From positions 1-10,495 of the forward strand of contig JAFGJI010000090.1 in NCBI GenBank assembly GCA_016929175.1: DNA of 10,495 bases, in the 5' to 3' direction. The notes below the pieces were generated by a model. That model was given only the letters and a program-made list of their open reading frames with translations, did not search any database and was not told where the DNA came from. A program made the translations under genes and the position numbers. Positions 1 through 7,040 of the stretch are shown piece after piece. This DNA comes from Thermoplasmatota archaeon (GTDB lineage: Archaea; Thermoplasmatota; Penumbrarchaeia; Penumbrarchaeales; Penumbrarchaeaceae). Each line of letters begins with the position of its first letter. The stretch's first letter is position 1.

Positions 1-1466
1 ATGTCAAGAGAACACTGGATGCAGACAGGGAGATCCGATTCATTCGGTTCATGACGGCAGACATGAACGGTGAGAGGCCGTGCGGGTTCACGATCCCTGT
101 CTCCGAGCTTGGAGGCAGACAAGAGATGGATGGAACGTTCTCCTTTTCCGGTGTCGAGCCCTCTTTAGAGGTCTACAAGGGATTCGATGCTTCCTCGCTA
201 TATCCTGAGAGGATAAATGAGAGCGACAAGAACGCCTGGCTGGATTTCTCCACTGCAAGAGTGCTTCCCTGGCAATACCACACCCAGGTGATGGGCTTCG
301 AAAGGAAATGGAGGGAGATGGTGGTCTTCGGGGATATCATCGATCCGAAGAACGGGCCCTACAAGTTCGACTCCAGGAATATCCTCAAAAGGGTCCTTGC
401 AAAGGTCAAGGATATGGGTATAGCGGATACGATATACCTCGGTCCAGAAATGGAATTTTTTCTCCTCGAGGCGGACGATACGGGGGATCCCGTCCTTGAG
501 GAGTTTAGCCATGATGATTGTGTATACCTCCGACCTGTACCATTGGACAAAGGTAGATATTTCAAGGGAGGGAAATACGGGGTTGTAAGGAAAGAAGCAC
601 AGATAGTGCTTCAGGAGATGGGCTACAGATTCGAGTACGACCACCATGAGGTCTCCGACTCACAACATGAATGCGACGTGCATTACATGGAAGCATTGGA
701 AATGGCGGATTTCGTGATCCTCTTTCGATATGTGATCAAGAAGGTTGCTGCATCGTACGGACTTTTTGCATCCTTCATGCCCAAACCGATAGCTGGTGTC
801 AACGGGAATGGGATGCATACTCACCAATCCCTCTTCAAGGACGGTAGTAACATATTCTACGATCCTGATGACGAGCATCATCTCTCCATGCAATGTAAAA
901 GGTACATTTCGGGACTGATGAAGTACGTTCCCGAAATATGCGCCGGACTGAACCCATGGGTGAATTCCTTCAAGCGTCTCGTTCCTGGCTATGAGGCACC
1001 AGCGTATATCTGCTGTGATGTGCAGAACAGATCGTCCCTGATCCGCATCCCCGGATACGAGATGAACAATCCCAATGCCATAAGGATAGAGCTGAGGAAT
1101 CCCGATCCCTCATCTAATCCATACCTTTCCTTTGCTCTTCAGATCTGGGCAGGTGTCAGAGGTATTACGGAGGGTCTCGACCCACCTTCCATCCGGGATA
1201 TCAACGTCTTTGAGCTATCGGAGGAAGAGATGGATGGCATGGGTATCCAGAGACTACCTCCAGATCTGAGTTCTGCCCTTGACCTCATGGAAACGAGTAC
1301 CCTCGCAAAGGAGGTCATGGGTGGGGATCTCCTCTCTCACTACCTGACCGCAAAGAGAGCCCACCTGGATGGATACCGGACCTCGCTGGGTCACCGGAAG
1401 AATGACATATCCATGAGGGTTCAGATCTCCAAGTTCGAAATGGAGCAGCTTCTCCCGATCCTCTGA
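1..1466 (+). CDS. glnA: Glutamine synthetase, type I (5'-truncated by window edge)
   Basis: ATP-dependent ligation of ammonia to glutamate, giving glutamine; a cytosolic dodecamer and the main entry point of nitrogen assimilation. The frame is open from base 3 and already encodes the family's N-terminal beta-strand (DREIRFIRFMTADMNG) before the first ATG at 51. No ATG, GTG or TTG lies between 3 and 51, so the true start is left of the window. Counting from that internal Met, I see the metal-binding ExE (GPEMEFF, E133/E135), HHEVSDSQHE (E200/E207), the ATP/glutamate signature KPIAGVNGNGMHTHQS (245-260), NPWVNSFKRLVPGYEAP (301-317), NRSSLIRIP (326-334) and ELRNPDPSSNPYLSFA (347-362). All catalytic blocks are present, so it should be active. 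Oddities: about 15 extra residues (around 29-44) precede the conserved FDASS loop, and the position of the E. coli adenylylation tyrosine is Phe (NVFELS, F387). A relative such as gamma-glutamyl-polyamine synthetase is less likely but not excluded. Confidence 0.93.
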   Translation, partial: VKRTLDADREIRFIRFMTADMNGERPCGFTIPVSELGGRQEMDGTFSFSGVEPSLEVYKGFDASSLYPERINESDKNAWLDFSTARVLPWQYHTQVMGFERKWREMVVFGDIIDPKNGPYKFDSRNILKRVLAKVKDMGIADTIYLGPEMEFFLLEADDTGDPVLEEFSHDDCVYLRPVPLDKGRYFKGGKYGVVRKEAQIVLQEMGYRFEYDHHEVSDSQHECDVHYMEALEMADFVILFRYVIKKVAASYGLFASFMPKPIAGVNGNGMHTHQSLFKDGSNIFYDPDDEHHLSMQCKRYISGLMKYVPEICAGLNPWVNSFKRLVPGYEAPAYICCDVQNRSSLIRIPGYEMNNPNAIRIELRNPDPSSNPYLSFALQIWAGVRGITEGLDPPSIRDINVFELSEEEMDGMGIQRLPPDLSSALDLMETSTLAKEVMGGDLLSHYLTAKRAHLDGYRTSLGHRKNDISMRVQISKFEMEQLLPIL

Positions 1467-1511
1467 GGAGGGAAATAGATTCTTGGCAGGTGATAAAGTT
1501 CCCGCAATCCA

Positions 1512-1519
1512 TTTATAAA
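1512..1519 (+). promoter_or_regulatory. TATA box for the histidine kinase gene
   Basis: The sequence TTTATAAA is a near-consensus archaeal TATA element in the 85-bp gap after the glutamine synthetase stop. An archaeal start site about 26-27 nt downstream of its centre would fall near 1542, some 10 nt before the ATG at 1552. This suggests the kinase is transcribed separately from the glutamine synthetase, with a very short leader. No mapped transcript supports it. Confidence 0.6.
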
Positions 1520-1551
1520 GGAATATCTTATGATTACTGGACCAAGGTTCG

Positions 1552-3324
1552 ATGGATACTACATGGAGACGTACGATGGGAAATACCGAATACTTGGTAT
1601 CCCGGCGGATGAAAAGACCGCATTTCATGATCCTGAACCATGCCTTCGCCACGTTCATACTGGTCTCCTCTTTACTGGCATTTATCTCCACGAACGAGGT
1701 CAACGGGCAGTCCGGAACAGAACTGACCGTGGGATACTTCACCAACAGACCCCTGTCCTACAAGGTCGATGAGGAGCTCCGTGGACTTTCAATAGACCTT
1801 CTCAGGAAGATAGGTGCATCCGAAGGATGGCAGATAACGTTCAGGGAAGGGACCAGGGACCAATGTCACCAATGGCTTCTGAACGGTGACGTTGATCTGG
1901 TCGCAGGCATGGAGGAGAGATCGGACCTCAAACCCCAGGTCAGGTTCTCCAACGAGACCGTTGCCTCGAACTGGGGTGTCATATATACCTCGAAAGGCTG
2001 GGAGATCGATTCCATTCTGGAGCTCGAGGGAAAATGGATCGGCGTTGTGAAGGATGATATACACTACAGCGGGGCCTCGGGTCTGAAACAGCTTATGGAC
2101 TCTTTCAAGGTGGAGACCTTTCTTGTGACGTTCGACAACTACAACGAGGTCATCGAAGCCATCGAGGATGGGAACGTCGACGCCGGGGTGTTGAATCACC
2201 TGCTCGGGCAGGCCGTCGAGGATGATAGGGACATATCAAGGACCGGAATAATGTTCAATCCTGTGGAAGTGAAGTTCGCGTATCCCTCGAACGACACGGA
2301 AGCGGAGGGATCGGCAAGGATCATAGACAGGAATATCAGGGAGATGAAGAACGATCGAACCTCGGATTACTACACTTTACTCGATGAATACATAGGCGGC
2401 GATACCGGACCCGACGTGAGGGTCGAGTTCCCTCGATGGTTGATCCAGCTTTTCTTTCTCGTTCTGGGGATCGCCCTGTTCCTCCTGGCAGCGACGCTGT
2501 TCTTCAGGTATCGTGTTCAGGCAAGAACAAGGGAGCTCGAAGAGGCGAACAGGCAACTGGACCTTGATATACGGAAGAGGAAGGAAGTTGAGGAGAGGCT
2601 GAAGGATGAGAGGAATCGGTCCGTTTTCTATCTGGACCTGCTGATCCACGACATGGGGAACATCAACCAGGGACTGCTGAACTCGACCCAGATATACCAT
2701 ATGGTCAAGAAGGACAGGGAAAAGGCCGATAACGTTCATGAGACCATCTCGCAGCTTGTTGGCCGATCTGTGGGTCTTGTGAAGAACGTTCATAAGTTCG
2801 CACAGGCCACCACAGCTCCCTTCAGACCGGAACCGATCGATCTCATACCGATCGTGAAAAAGGCTCTTGCAAGTGTGGTCCTTTCATTTCCCGAGGTCGA
2901 CATATCTTACGAGATAAAGGCTCCGGATGAGAAGGTCATTGTCCCGGCCGAACCTTTGATAGAGGAGGTTTTCTATAATATCTTCCACAATGCGGTAAAA
3001 TATCATGAGAAGGCCTCCCCCATGATAGAAGTGAACGTGATGGTCGACCGTTTCATTAAAAAGGCAGTCATCGAGATAGCTGACCGTGGAAGAGGCATTC
3101 CCGACAATATGAAGACAACATTGTTCACACGCGCCCACAAGGCCAACGAGGCGATGCACCTCGGCATAGGGCTGTCTCTTGTCAAGGTTCTGCTTGACAG
3201 GTACAAAGGCACGATCGAGGTGCATGACCGGGTGGCGGGAGACCACCGGATGGGGACGAATTTTATCGTTACACTGCCTTTGATCGATGCCCCATTGGAA
3301 CGTGGTGGTCCATCTCTCCATTAA
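1552..3324 (+). CDS. Membrane sensor histidine kinase with solute-binding (SBP_bac_3-like) sensor domain
   Basis: Probable ligand-sensing autophosphorylating kinase in the cytoplasmic membrane. Numbered from ATG 1552: hydrophobic signal/anchor at about 31-45; an extracytoplasmic domain at about 55-280 resembling family 3 periplasmic solute-binding proteins (VGYFTNRPLSYKVD, GLSIDLLRKIG, GDVDLVAGMEERSD); a transmembrane helix at about 297-318; a charged coiled-coil linker at about 320-358; an H-box LLIHDMGNINQG with phospho-acceptor His366 followed by Asp367 and Asn370; and a HATPase domain with N-box Asn480 (NIFHNAVKYH), DRGRG (Asp511) and GIGLSL (G538-G540). All catalytic elements are present. 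There is no PAS or receiver domain, and no response regulator in the window. Family 3 binding domains usually take polar amino acids, so amino-acid sensing is an inference, in keeping with the adjacent glutamine synthetase. Start is uncertain: ATG 1552 fits the TATA box, ATG 1576 has GGAG seven bases upstream, and ATG 1609 gives the most typical signal peptide (MKRPHFMILNHAF). Confidence 0.9.
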   Translation: MDTTWRRTMGNTEYLVSRRMKRPHFMILNHAFATFILVSSLLAFISTNEVNGQSGTELTVGYFTNRPLSYKVDEELRGLSIDLLRKIGASEGWQITFREGTRDQCHQWLLNGDVDLVAGMEERSDLKPQVRFSNETVASNWGVIYTSKGWEIDSILELEGKWIGVVKDDIHYSGASGLKQLMDSFKVETFLVTFDNYNEVIEAIEDGNVDAGVLNHLLGQAVEDDRDISRTGIMFNPVEVKFAYPSNDTEAEGSARIIDRNIREMKNDRTSDYYTLLDEYIGGDTGPDVRVEFPRWLIQLFFLVLGIALFLLAATLFFRYRVQARTRELEEANRQLDLDIRKRKEVEERLKDERNRSVFYLDLLIHDMGNINQGLLNSTQIYHMVKKDREKADNVHETISQLVGRSVGLVKNVHKFAQATTAPFRPEPIDLIPIVKKALASVVLSFPEVDISYEIKAPDEKVIVPAEPLIEEVFYNIFHNAVKYHEKASPMIEVNVMVDRFIKKAVIEIADRGRGIPDNMKTTLFTRAHKANEAMHLGIGLSLVKVLLDRYKGTIEVHDRVAGDHRMGTNFIVTLPLIDAPLERGGPSLH

Positions 3325-3360
3325 GCGGTATAAACGGGAGGCCCTTCCAACGTGCCAGGT

Positions 3361-4518
3361 TCAGTAACGTAGAAGGGCTGCAATACCTCCCAGCGAGTCA
3401 AGGAATTCCGAATCGGTCACGAATTCCACTTCCGCTCCCGTCCTCTGCGCGAGTTCATAGAGTTCCTCGACGATATCAACGGTGGAGGTGGGCCCCCCGC
3501 AGTACGGACATTTCTCAGGACGGGCGGCCCTTTCCCTTATGTTCTGGCATCTCTCGCATATCCATCCGGGGATCGAAGCGTTCCTCAGGATCAGAAGAAC
3601 GTTCACCCTTGCCTCGTTGAGGGCGTCCCTTACCTGTTGCGCACCGTAAGCAGCAGGATACGACCTCATGATGCTGGTCCTCAACGTTTCCATGTTGTTC
3701 CTTTCCTCGGCCCTCTCGTTCTCCAGGGTTATCTTCTCACCGACCTCGAGCAGCTCACCCACGGTTGTATCGATGGAGATGTCCACGACACCGAGGATGA
3801 TATTCTGAAGGTCCAACGGAAGAGCCTCGAGGAGCTGCTTCTTCGCTTCTCCCGGACCGGCAAGGACCAGGCCGCGTATCTCGATATTCGCCTGGATGGC
3901 TTCGATATCCTCCACCAGGTCCGATATGAAAGCGCTGATCGCCCCTCTTCTGAGCCTGTTGAACCTCATCTGGCTCATGCCGCCCTTCTTGTGGCGGTTC
4001 ATCAGATCTATTGAATCGGAACCTTCCACCTTCACCACGTTCGACCTCACGGAGTAGAGCTTCGCCTCTCTTGAATCCATCAGAAGTATGGCATAGTCCT
4101 CGTAATCGTCCCTCATACGGGCCAGGGGGAGAAGGAAAGGGGATGTGTCGAGGACCAGTGCTCTTTCCGGCACGACACCTATCCGGTACACATGGAGGAA
4201 ATCCATCGACCCGCTGGCGAAGATGATCCTGCCCCTCTCACCATTCACGGGAGCATGGGATATGTATTCTTGTGCCATCTCCATGGTCCTCTCGAAATCC
4301 TGGAGAAGCTCGCCGTCCAATGCTTTCGTTACTGCCCTCGACCGACCGGCAATGTAGGTGTCATTCATCGCTTGATCATCTCTCGAGGCGGTCGGAAGGT
4401 ATATCGAGAGATAGATGTCGGACTCCTCGTATATCTCGGAAAGTGCCCTGACATCGATCTCTGAGACTGGGGTCAGCCCTTCGCCGATAAAATGTAAAAG
4501 GTCGTCAGCGGGTTTCAT
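3361..4518 (-). CDS. eRF1-superfamily protein, Vms1/Ankzf1-like peptidyl-tRNA hydrolase candidate
   Basis: Cytosolic protein of 385 aa built like archaeal release factor aRF1 but not a stop-codon-reading factor. The N-terminal part (about 1-110) lacks the NIKS decoding motif. The central domain carries RHKKGGMSQMRFNRLR (Gly179, Gly180, Gln183), where aRF1 has GGQ; the spacing GGxSQ is like that of the Vms1/Ankzf1 family, whose conserved Gln cleaves peptidyl-tRNA on stalled 60S/50S subunits. The C-terminal domain is clearly aRF1-like: AGPGEAKKQLLEALP, AAYGAQQVRDALNEA, a zinc ribbon CERC...CPYC (Cys321, 324, 337, 340) and the ending GGIAALLRY. Ribosome rescue is therefore the likely role, by family resemblance only. 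Start: ATG 4518 is chosen; the TTG at 4521 directly before it is an alternative. A TATA-like box about 28-31 nt upstream and no Shine-Dalgarno point to a leaderless transcript. Its stop faces the kinase stop across 36 bp. Confidence 0.82.
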   Translation of the reverse strand: MKPADDLLHFIGEGLTPVSEIDVRALSEIYEESDIYLSIYLPTASRDDQAMNDTYIAGRSRAVTKALDGELLQDFERTMEMAQEYISHAPVNGERGRIIFASGSMDFLHVYRIGVVPERALVLDTSPFLLPLARMRDDYEDYAILLMDSREAKLYSVRSNVVKVEGSDSIDLMNRHKKGGMSQMRFNRLRRGAISAFISDLVEDIEAIQANIEIRGLVLAGPGEAKKQLLEALPLDLQNIILGVVDISIDTTVGELLEVGEKITLENERAEERNNMETLRTSIMRSYPAAYGAQQVRDALNEARVNVLLILRNASIPGWICERCQNIRERAARPEKCPYCGGPTSTVDIVEELYELAQRTGAEVEFVTDSEFLDSLGGIAALLRY

Positions 4519-4545
4519 CAAAGGGAGGAAGAACTGGCTTCATTG

Positions 4546-4553
4546 AATAAACT
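4546..4553 (-). promoter_or_regulatory. TATA-like box for the Vms1-like gene
   Basis: On the - strand the 43-nt gap between the EF-hand protein stop and the Vms1-like ATG contains AGTTTATT. Its centre is about 28 nt upstream of TTG 4521 and 31 nt upstream of ATG 4518, so transcription would begin at or within a few bases of the start codon. The bases before the start (CTTCCTCCCT, - strand) are pyrimidine-rich with no ribosome-binding site, which fits a leaderless mRNA. It also suggests the gene can be expressed independently of the gene upstream. Confidence 0.5.
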
Positions 4554-4561
4554 TTCGAAGA

Positions 4562-6283
4562 TCACCTCTCTTCCCGCCTGGACCACAATATTATCCCTGC
4601 GATCACCGCGACCATGAAAAGGAGTATGACGATGTACAACCAAATCAGATCGTCATCATCCTGATCGATGTCATCGTCCATGGGACCTTCATCCTTTCTA
4701 AGATCGAAAGCGATCGCCCCCGCATCGAATTCCCTTGCCTGCACTCCGGTGATCTGATAATCAATGGACCTCCCATCAATGTCCATGAAGTTGGCAAGCT
4801 CGGCAGGTTCGATGGATAAAGGGTCAATGGACCATCCTTCCGCGACAGCCACCCCGACCACATAGGATTCTTCTTCACCGCCCATGATGGGTGAAGGGAG
4901 CAGACTTGGATCGAAATGGTCGATGTCCAGTTCCAGTTCGTACGGTCCATTTCCGAAGACCTCGAATGTGAAGTTCATGGTCCAACCGATCAGGACCCTC
5001 TCGTCACCATCCACCTGGCCCTCCAGACCCGAATGGTAGAGTGCCACCTCCAGCTCGCCCGTACCACCATCGATCCTCAGATCGGAGGAATGCATCGAAA
5101 GGATGCTTTCCAGCGTGCTGCTCAGGTATTCTTCCACCTCTCCGGCTTCCAGGTATCCGTTACCATCTTGGTCCATCGATCCCCTGATATCCCTCTCCAC
5201 CTGGGGCGAGAAACCCGAATAGGACCTCCTCATAACTATATTGTCAGGTCCTTTCACATCAAGGGTGATCTCCCTGGCCGATCCCGGGGGGAAGGGTAGT
5301 AGTTCGGAGATCGTGTATGGTTCGTCCGGAAGGAGGTCCTGAACGTATGTATCATCGTTGATGGTGCGTATGGTCTGAACCACTATGCCGCCCGGTTCCC
5401 CGGAGAACGCTCCGGAAGGTATGGTCATTGACAAGGTGGAGCCATTGACCTCCGATGTTATCTCGGTCCGACCCCCCCCCTCCCGTTGCAACTCCGCCAC
5501 CCCCATGCTCCAGACCACCCTGAGGTCCAGCAGGTAGACGACGTATCGGACCTGATCTTCCCGTATGGGAGCGTCTGCCAGCTCAAGGACGATCTCAAGG
5601 TCTTCAGATCCCTGGAGGGTAACTCCCAAGATATCCAGCCCATCCTCCTCGACGTGCTCGACATCTAGGTAGAGAAGTCGGACATCGCCCCTGGGGTCGC
5701 TGTAACTCTTCGTGTAATCTCCAACGGTGGGGGCACGGGATCCTTCCACCTCACCTACCAGGTCGAAAAAGCTCTCGCTCGTCATACCCTTTGACCAGTC
5801 GACCACATACCTGTTGGAGGTCCCGTTCATCACAAAAGGCCCCATGATGGCCGTCTTCTTCACGATCACCGTCATCTCGTTCCCGGTAACGTCCGTCAGG
5901 ACACTGTCGATCGGTTGAAGCTCCGAACCTATTCTCCAGACCTCGAGTTCCCCTTCCTGATAGGAAACATGTATCCCGCTGACCGTAATGGTGTAAAGGT
6001 ACCCGACCTCCTGTTCCAGGTCCGCGGCCAACTCCATGATGATGGTCAACTCGCTGATGGATTCCGAGGAGGTCAGGGATATTATGTCAAGCTCCGGGTT
6101 CCCTCCGACCTTGGTCTCGACATATCCAGTCCTCATGACATCTCCAGGCTCGTCCGAAACGGACATCACTTCCACCCCGGAGGCATCCAGGGAACAGCTC
6201 ATTGCCATTAATGGCAGCACCAGCAATATGACCGTGACCGACAGGATCGATACACTGGTTCCATGATATTCCCGGTTCTTCAC
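4562..6283 (-). CDS. Secreted, C-terminally membrane-anchored protein with two related beta domains and one EF-hand
   Basis: I do not recognise a named family. The 573-aa product starts at GTG 6283, with a signal sequence at about 11-30 (SVTVILLVLPLMAMSC); Cys30 might be lipidated, but this is uncertain. Two similar beta-rich domains follow, about 43-165 and 194-320. Each opens with SDxxGDV, then an LDI strand and a LxIxxELA strand, which suggests an internal duplication. A canonical EF-hand loop DQDGNGYLEAGE (371-382) lies between predicted helices and should bind calcium. A third, unassigned beta-rich stretch (about 400-530) leads to a very acidic tether (DDDIDQDDDD) and a C-terminal transmembrane helix (547-567) with a short SRREER cytosolic end. 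Several N-x-S/T sequons (for example NGT, NGS, NFT) are possible glycosylation sites. The topology implies a calcium-dependent surface protein; ligand and function are unknown. A run of nine G on the coding strand encodes part of EGGGR (268-272). Confidence 0.85.
   Translation of the reverse strand: MKNREYHGTSVSILSVTVILLVLPLMAMSCSLDASGVEVMSVSDEPGDVMRTGYVETKVGGNPELDIISLTSSESISELTIIMELAADLEQEVGYLYTITVSGIHVSYQEGELEVWRIGSELQPIDSVLTDVTGNEMTVIVKKTAIMGPFVMNGTSNRYVVDWSKGMTSESFFDLVGEVEGSRAPTVGDYTKSYSDPRGDVRLLYLDVEHVEEDGLDILGVTLQGSEDLEIVLELADAPIREDQVRYVVYLLDLRVVWSMGVAELQREGGGRTEITSEVNGSTLSMTIPSGAFSGEPGGIVVQTIRTINDDTYVQDLLPDEPYTISELLPFPPGSAREITLDVKGPDNIVMRRSYSGFSPQVERDIRGSMDQDGNGYLEAGEVEEYLSSTLESILSMHSSDLRIDGGTGELEVALYHSGLEGQVDGDERVLIGWTMNFTFEVFGNGPYELELDIDHFDPSLLPSPIMGGEEESYVVGVAVAEGWSIDPLSIEPAELANFMDIDGRSIDYQITGVQAREFDAGAIAFDLRKDEGPMDDDIDQDDDDLIWLYIVILLFMVAVIAGIILWSRREER
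5472..5480. repeat. Nine-base C/G homopolymer inside the EF-hand protein gene
   Basis: Nine consecutive C on the + strand (nine G on the coding strand) encode the glycines of EGGGR in the second beta domain. The frame is intact on both sides, so the tract length as given is in phase. Such tracts are prone to replication slippage and to sequencing error. Confidence 0.9.
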
Positions 6284-6304
6284 GCGGATGGGATGATATG
6301 TTCT

Positions 6305-6312
6305 CTAAATAT
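6305..6312 (-). promoter_or_regulatory. TATA-like box for the EF-hand protein gene
   Basis: The - strand reads ATATTTAG in the 67-bp gap after the metallophosphoesterase stop. Its centre is about 25-26 nt upstream of the GTG start at 6283, the spacing expected if transcription begins exactly at the start codon. No GGAG-like ribosome-binding site precedes the GTG (CATCCCATCCGC), again matching leaderless initiation and supporting GTG 6283 as the true start. Confidence 0.55.
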
Positions 6313-6350
6313 GGTTAACGGTCACGGCGTCTCAACGGACCATTGGTTTT

Positions 6351-7040
6351 TCAGAAAAAATGGGATATGATGAACCGGTGGTAGGGAGGCTCCTCATTCT
6401 CCAGCTCCTCCACAACGCTTTGGACATCGTAGGGTGCTTCCCTTCTCTTTACGGATCCCGGACCCTGGCCCGTATCGAAGAGGACGTAACTCGCCTTTCC
6501 CCCGTTCTGGGCGCCGACCGCTCCGGGGTTCACATATCTCCTCCCGGTGGAACCGGTGATATCCATTGGCACATGGGTATGGCCAAAGAAGAGAACGTCT
6601 CCCGGCACATCGCTGTAGAAACTGTCAAGTACCACGGGCGAGGGAGAATCGAAATATGGCACCCTGGACCCGCAGTCCGCCGGATGCCTGTGCATGAAGA
6701 CCATATCGACACCGTCCTGGATCCTTGTCACCATGGACCCGTCAAGGTAATCCAGATGTCGATCGTTCAATTTGGACCTGACCCATTCGTGATGAGGTTT
6801 CCTGGGCATGATCTCCAGGGGGCCGAGTTCGGTCCCGAAGAGCGTATTTTTATCGTGGTTGCCCACGACCTTTTCGACCCTTCTGTCCCTCATGAGCATT
6901 TCAAGGGCTTCCCGTGGATGAGGCCCTATCCCCACAAGATCGCCAAGGACCATTATTTTTTCAGCTTCATCAATTTCTTCGAGGACGGATCCAAGAGCCC
7001 AGGGGTTGCCGTGGATATCCGACAGGACGGCGATCTTCAA
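6351..7040 (-). CDS. Metallophosphoesterase of the YfcE/MJ0936-like class
   Basis: Cytosolic dinuclear-metal phosphoesterase or phosphodiesterase of 229 aa, normal size for the family. All metal-ligand motifs are visible: DIH (Asp8, His10), GDLVGIGP (Asp34), GNHD (Asn61, His62), a MHRHP histidine block (117-119) and GHTH (His154, His156). The later VNPGAVGAQNGG and the strand SYVLFD are also typical of the class. Substrate cannot be read from sequence; relatives hydrolyse model phosphodiesters, cyclic nucleotides or protein phosphates. The start is a TTG at 7040. It is forced, because an in-frame TGA lies three codons upstream and MKIAVLSDIHGN is the canonical N-terminus. The TTG overlaps the protease stop as TTGA, with GGAG 9 nt upstream (7050-7053) and another 2 nt upstream, so translational coupling is likely. 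The coding end runs into a T6 stretch at the stop, which could help terminate transcription. Confidence 0.93.
   Translation of the reverse strand: MKIAVLSDIHGNPWALGSVLEEIDEAEKIMVLGDLVGIGPHPREALEMLMRDRRVEKVVGNHDKNTLFGTELGPLEIMPRKPHHEWVRSKLNDRHLDYLDGSMVTRIQDGVDMVFMHRHPADCGSRVPYFDSPSPVVLDSFYSDVPGDVLFFGHTHVPMDITGSTGRRYVNPGAVGAQNGGKASYVLFDTGQGPGSVKRREAPYDVQSVVEELENEEPPYHRFIISHFF

Noticed and set aside
1..54. ATG at base 1 as a gene start
   Set aside because: That frame hits TGA at 52-54. The glutamine synthetase frame is the one starting at base 3 and has no start codon before 51.
1254..1745. - strand open frame of 163 codons across the glutamine synthetase/kinase junction
   Set aside because: It overlaps conserved glutamine synthetase C-terminal coding sequence and the kinase TATA box and signal sequence, with no motif of its own.
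3329..3334. TATAAA on the + strand between the convergent genes
   Set aside because: No + strand gene follows it; the downstream DNA is antisense to the Vms1-like gene, so it is probably a chance match.
3361..4518. Calling the gene canonical peptide chain release factor aRF1
   Set aside because: It lacks NIKS and the exact GGQ and is shorter than aRF1 (385 versus about 410-420 aa), so a stop-codon release role is not supported.
6345..6362. T-rich/A-rich palindrome-like run at the phosphoesterase stop as a hairpin terminator
   Set aside because: The pairing is only A-T and partly inside the coding end. An oligo-T effect on archaeal termination is possible, but the sequence is too weak to list as a terminator.
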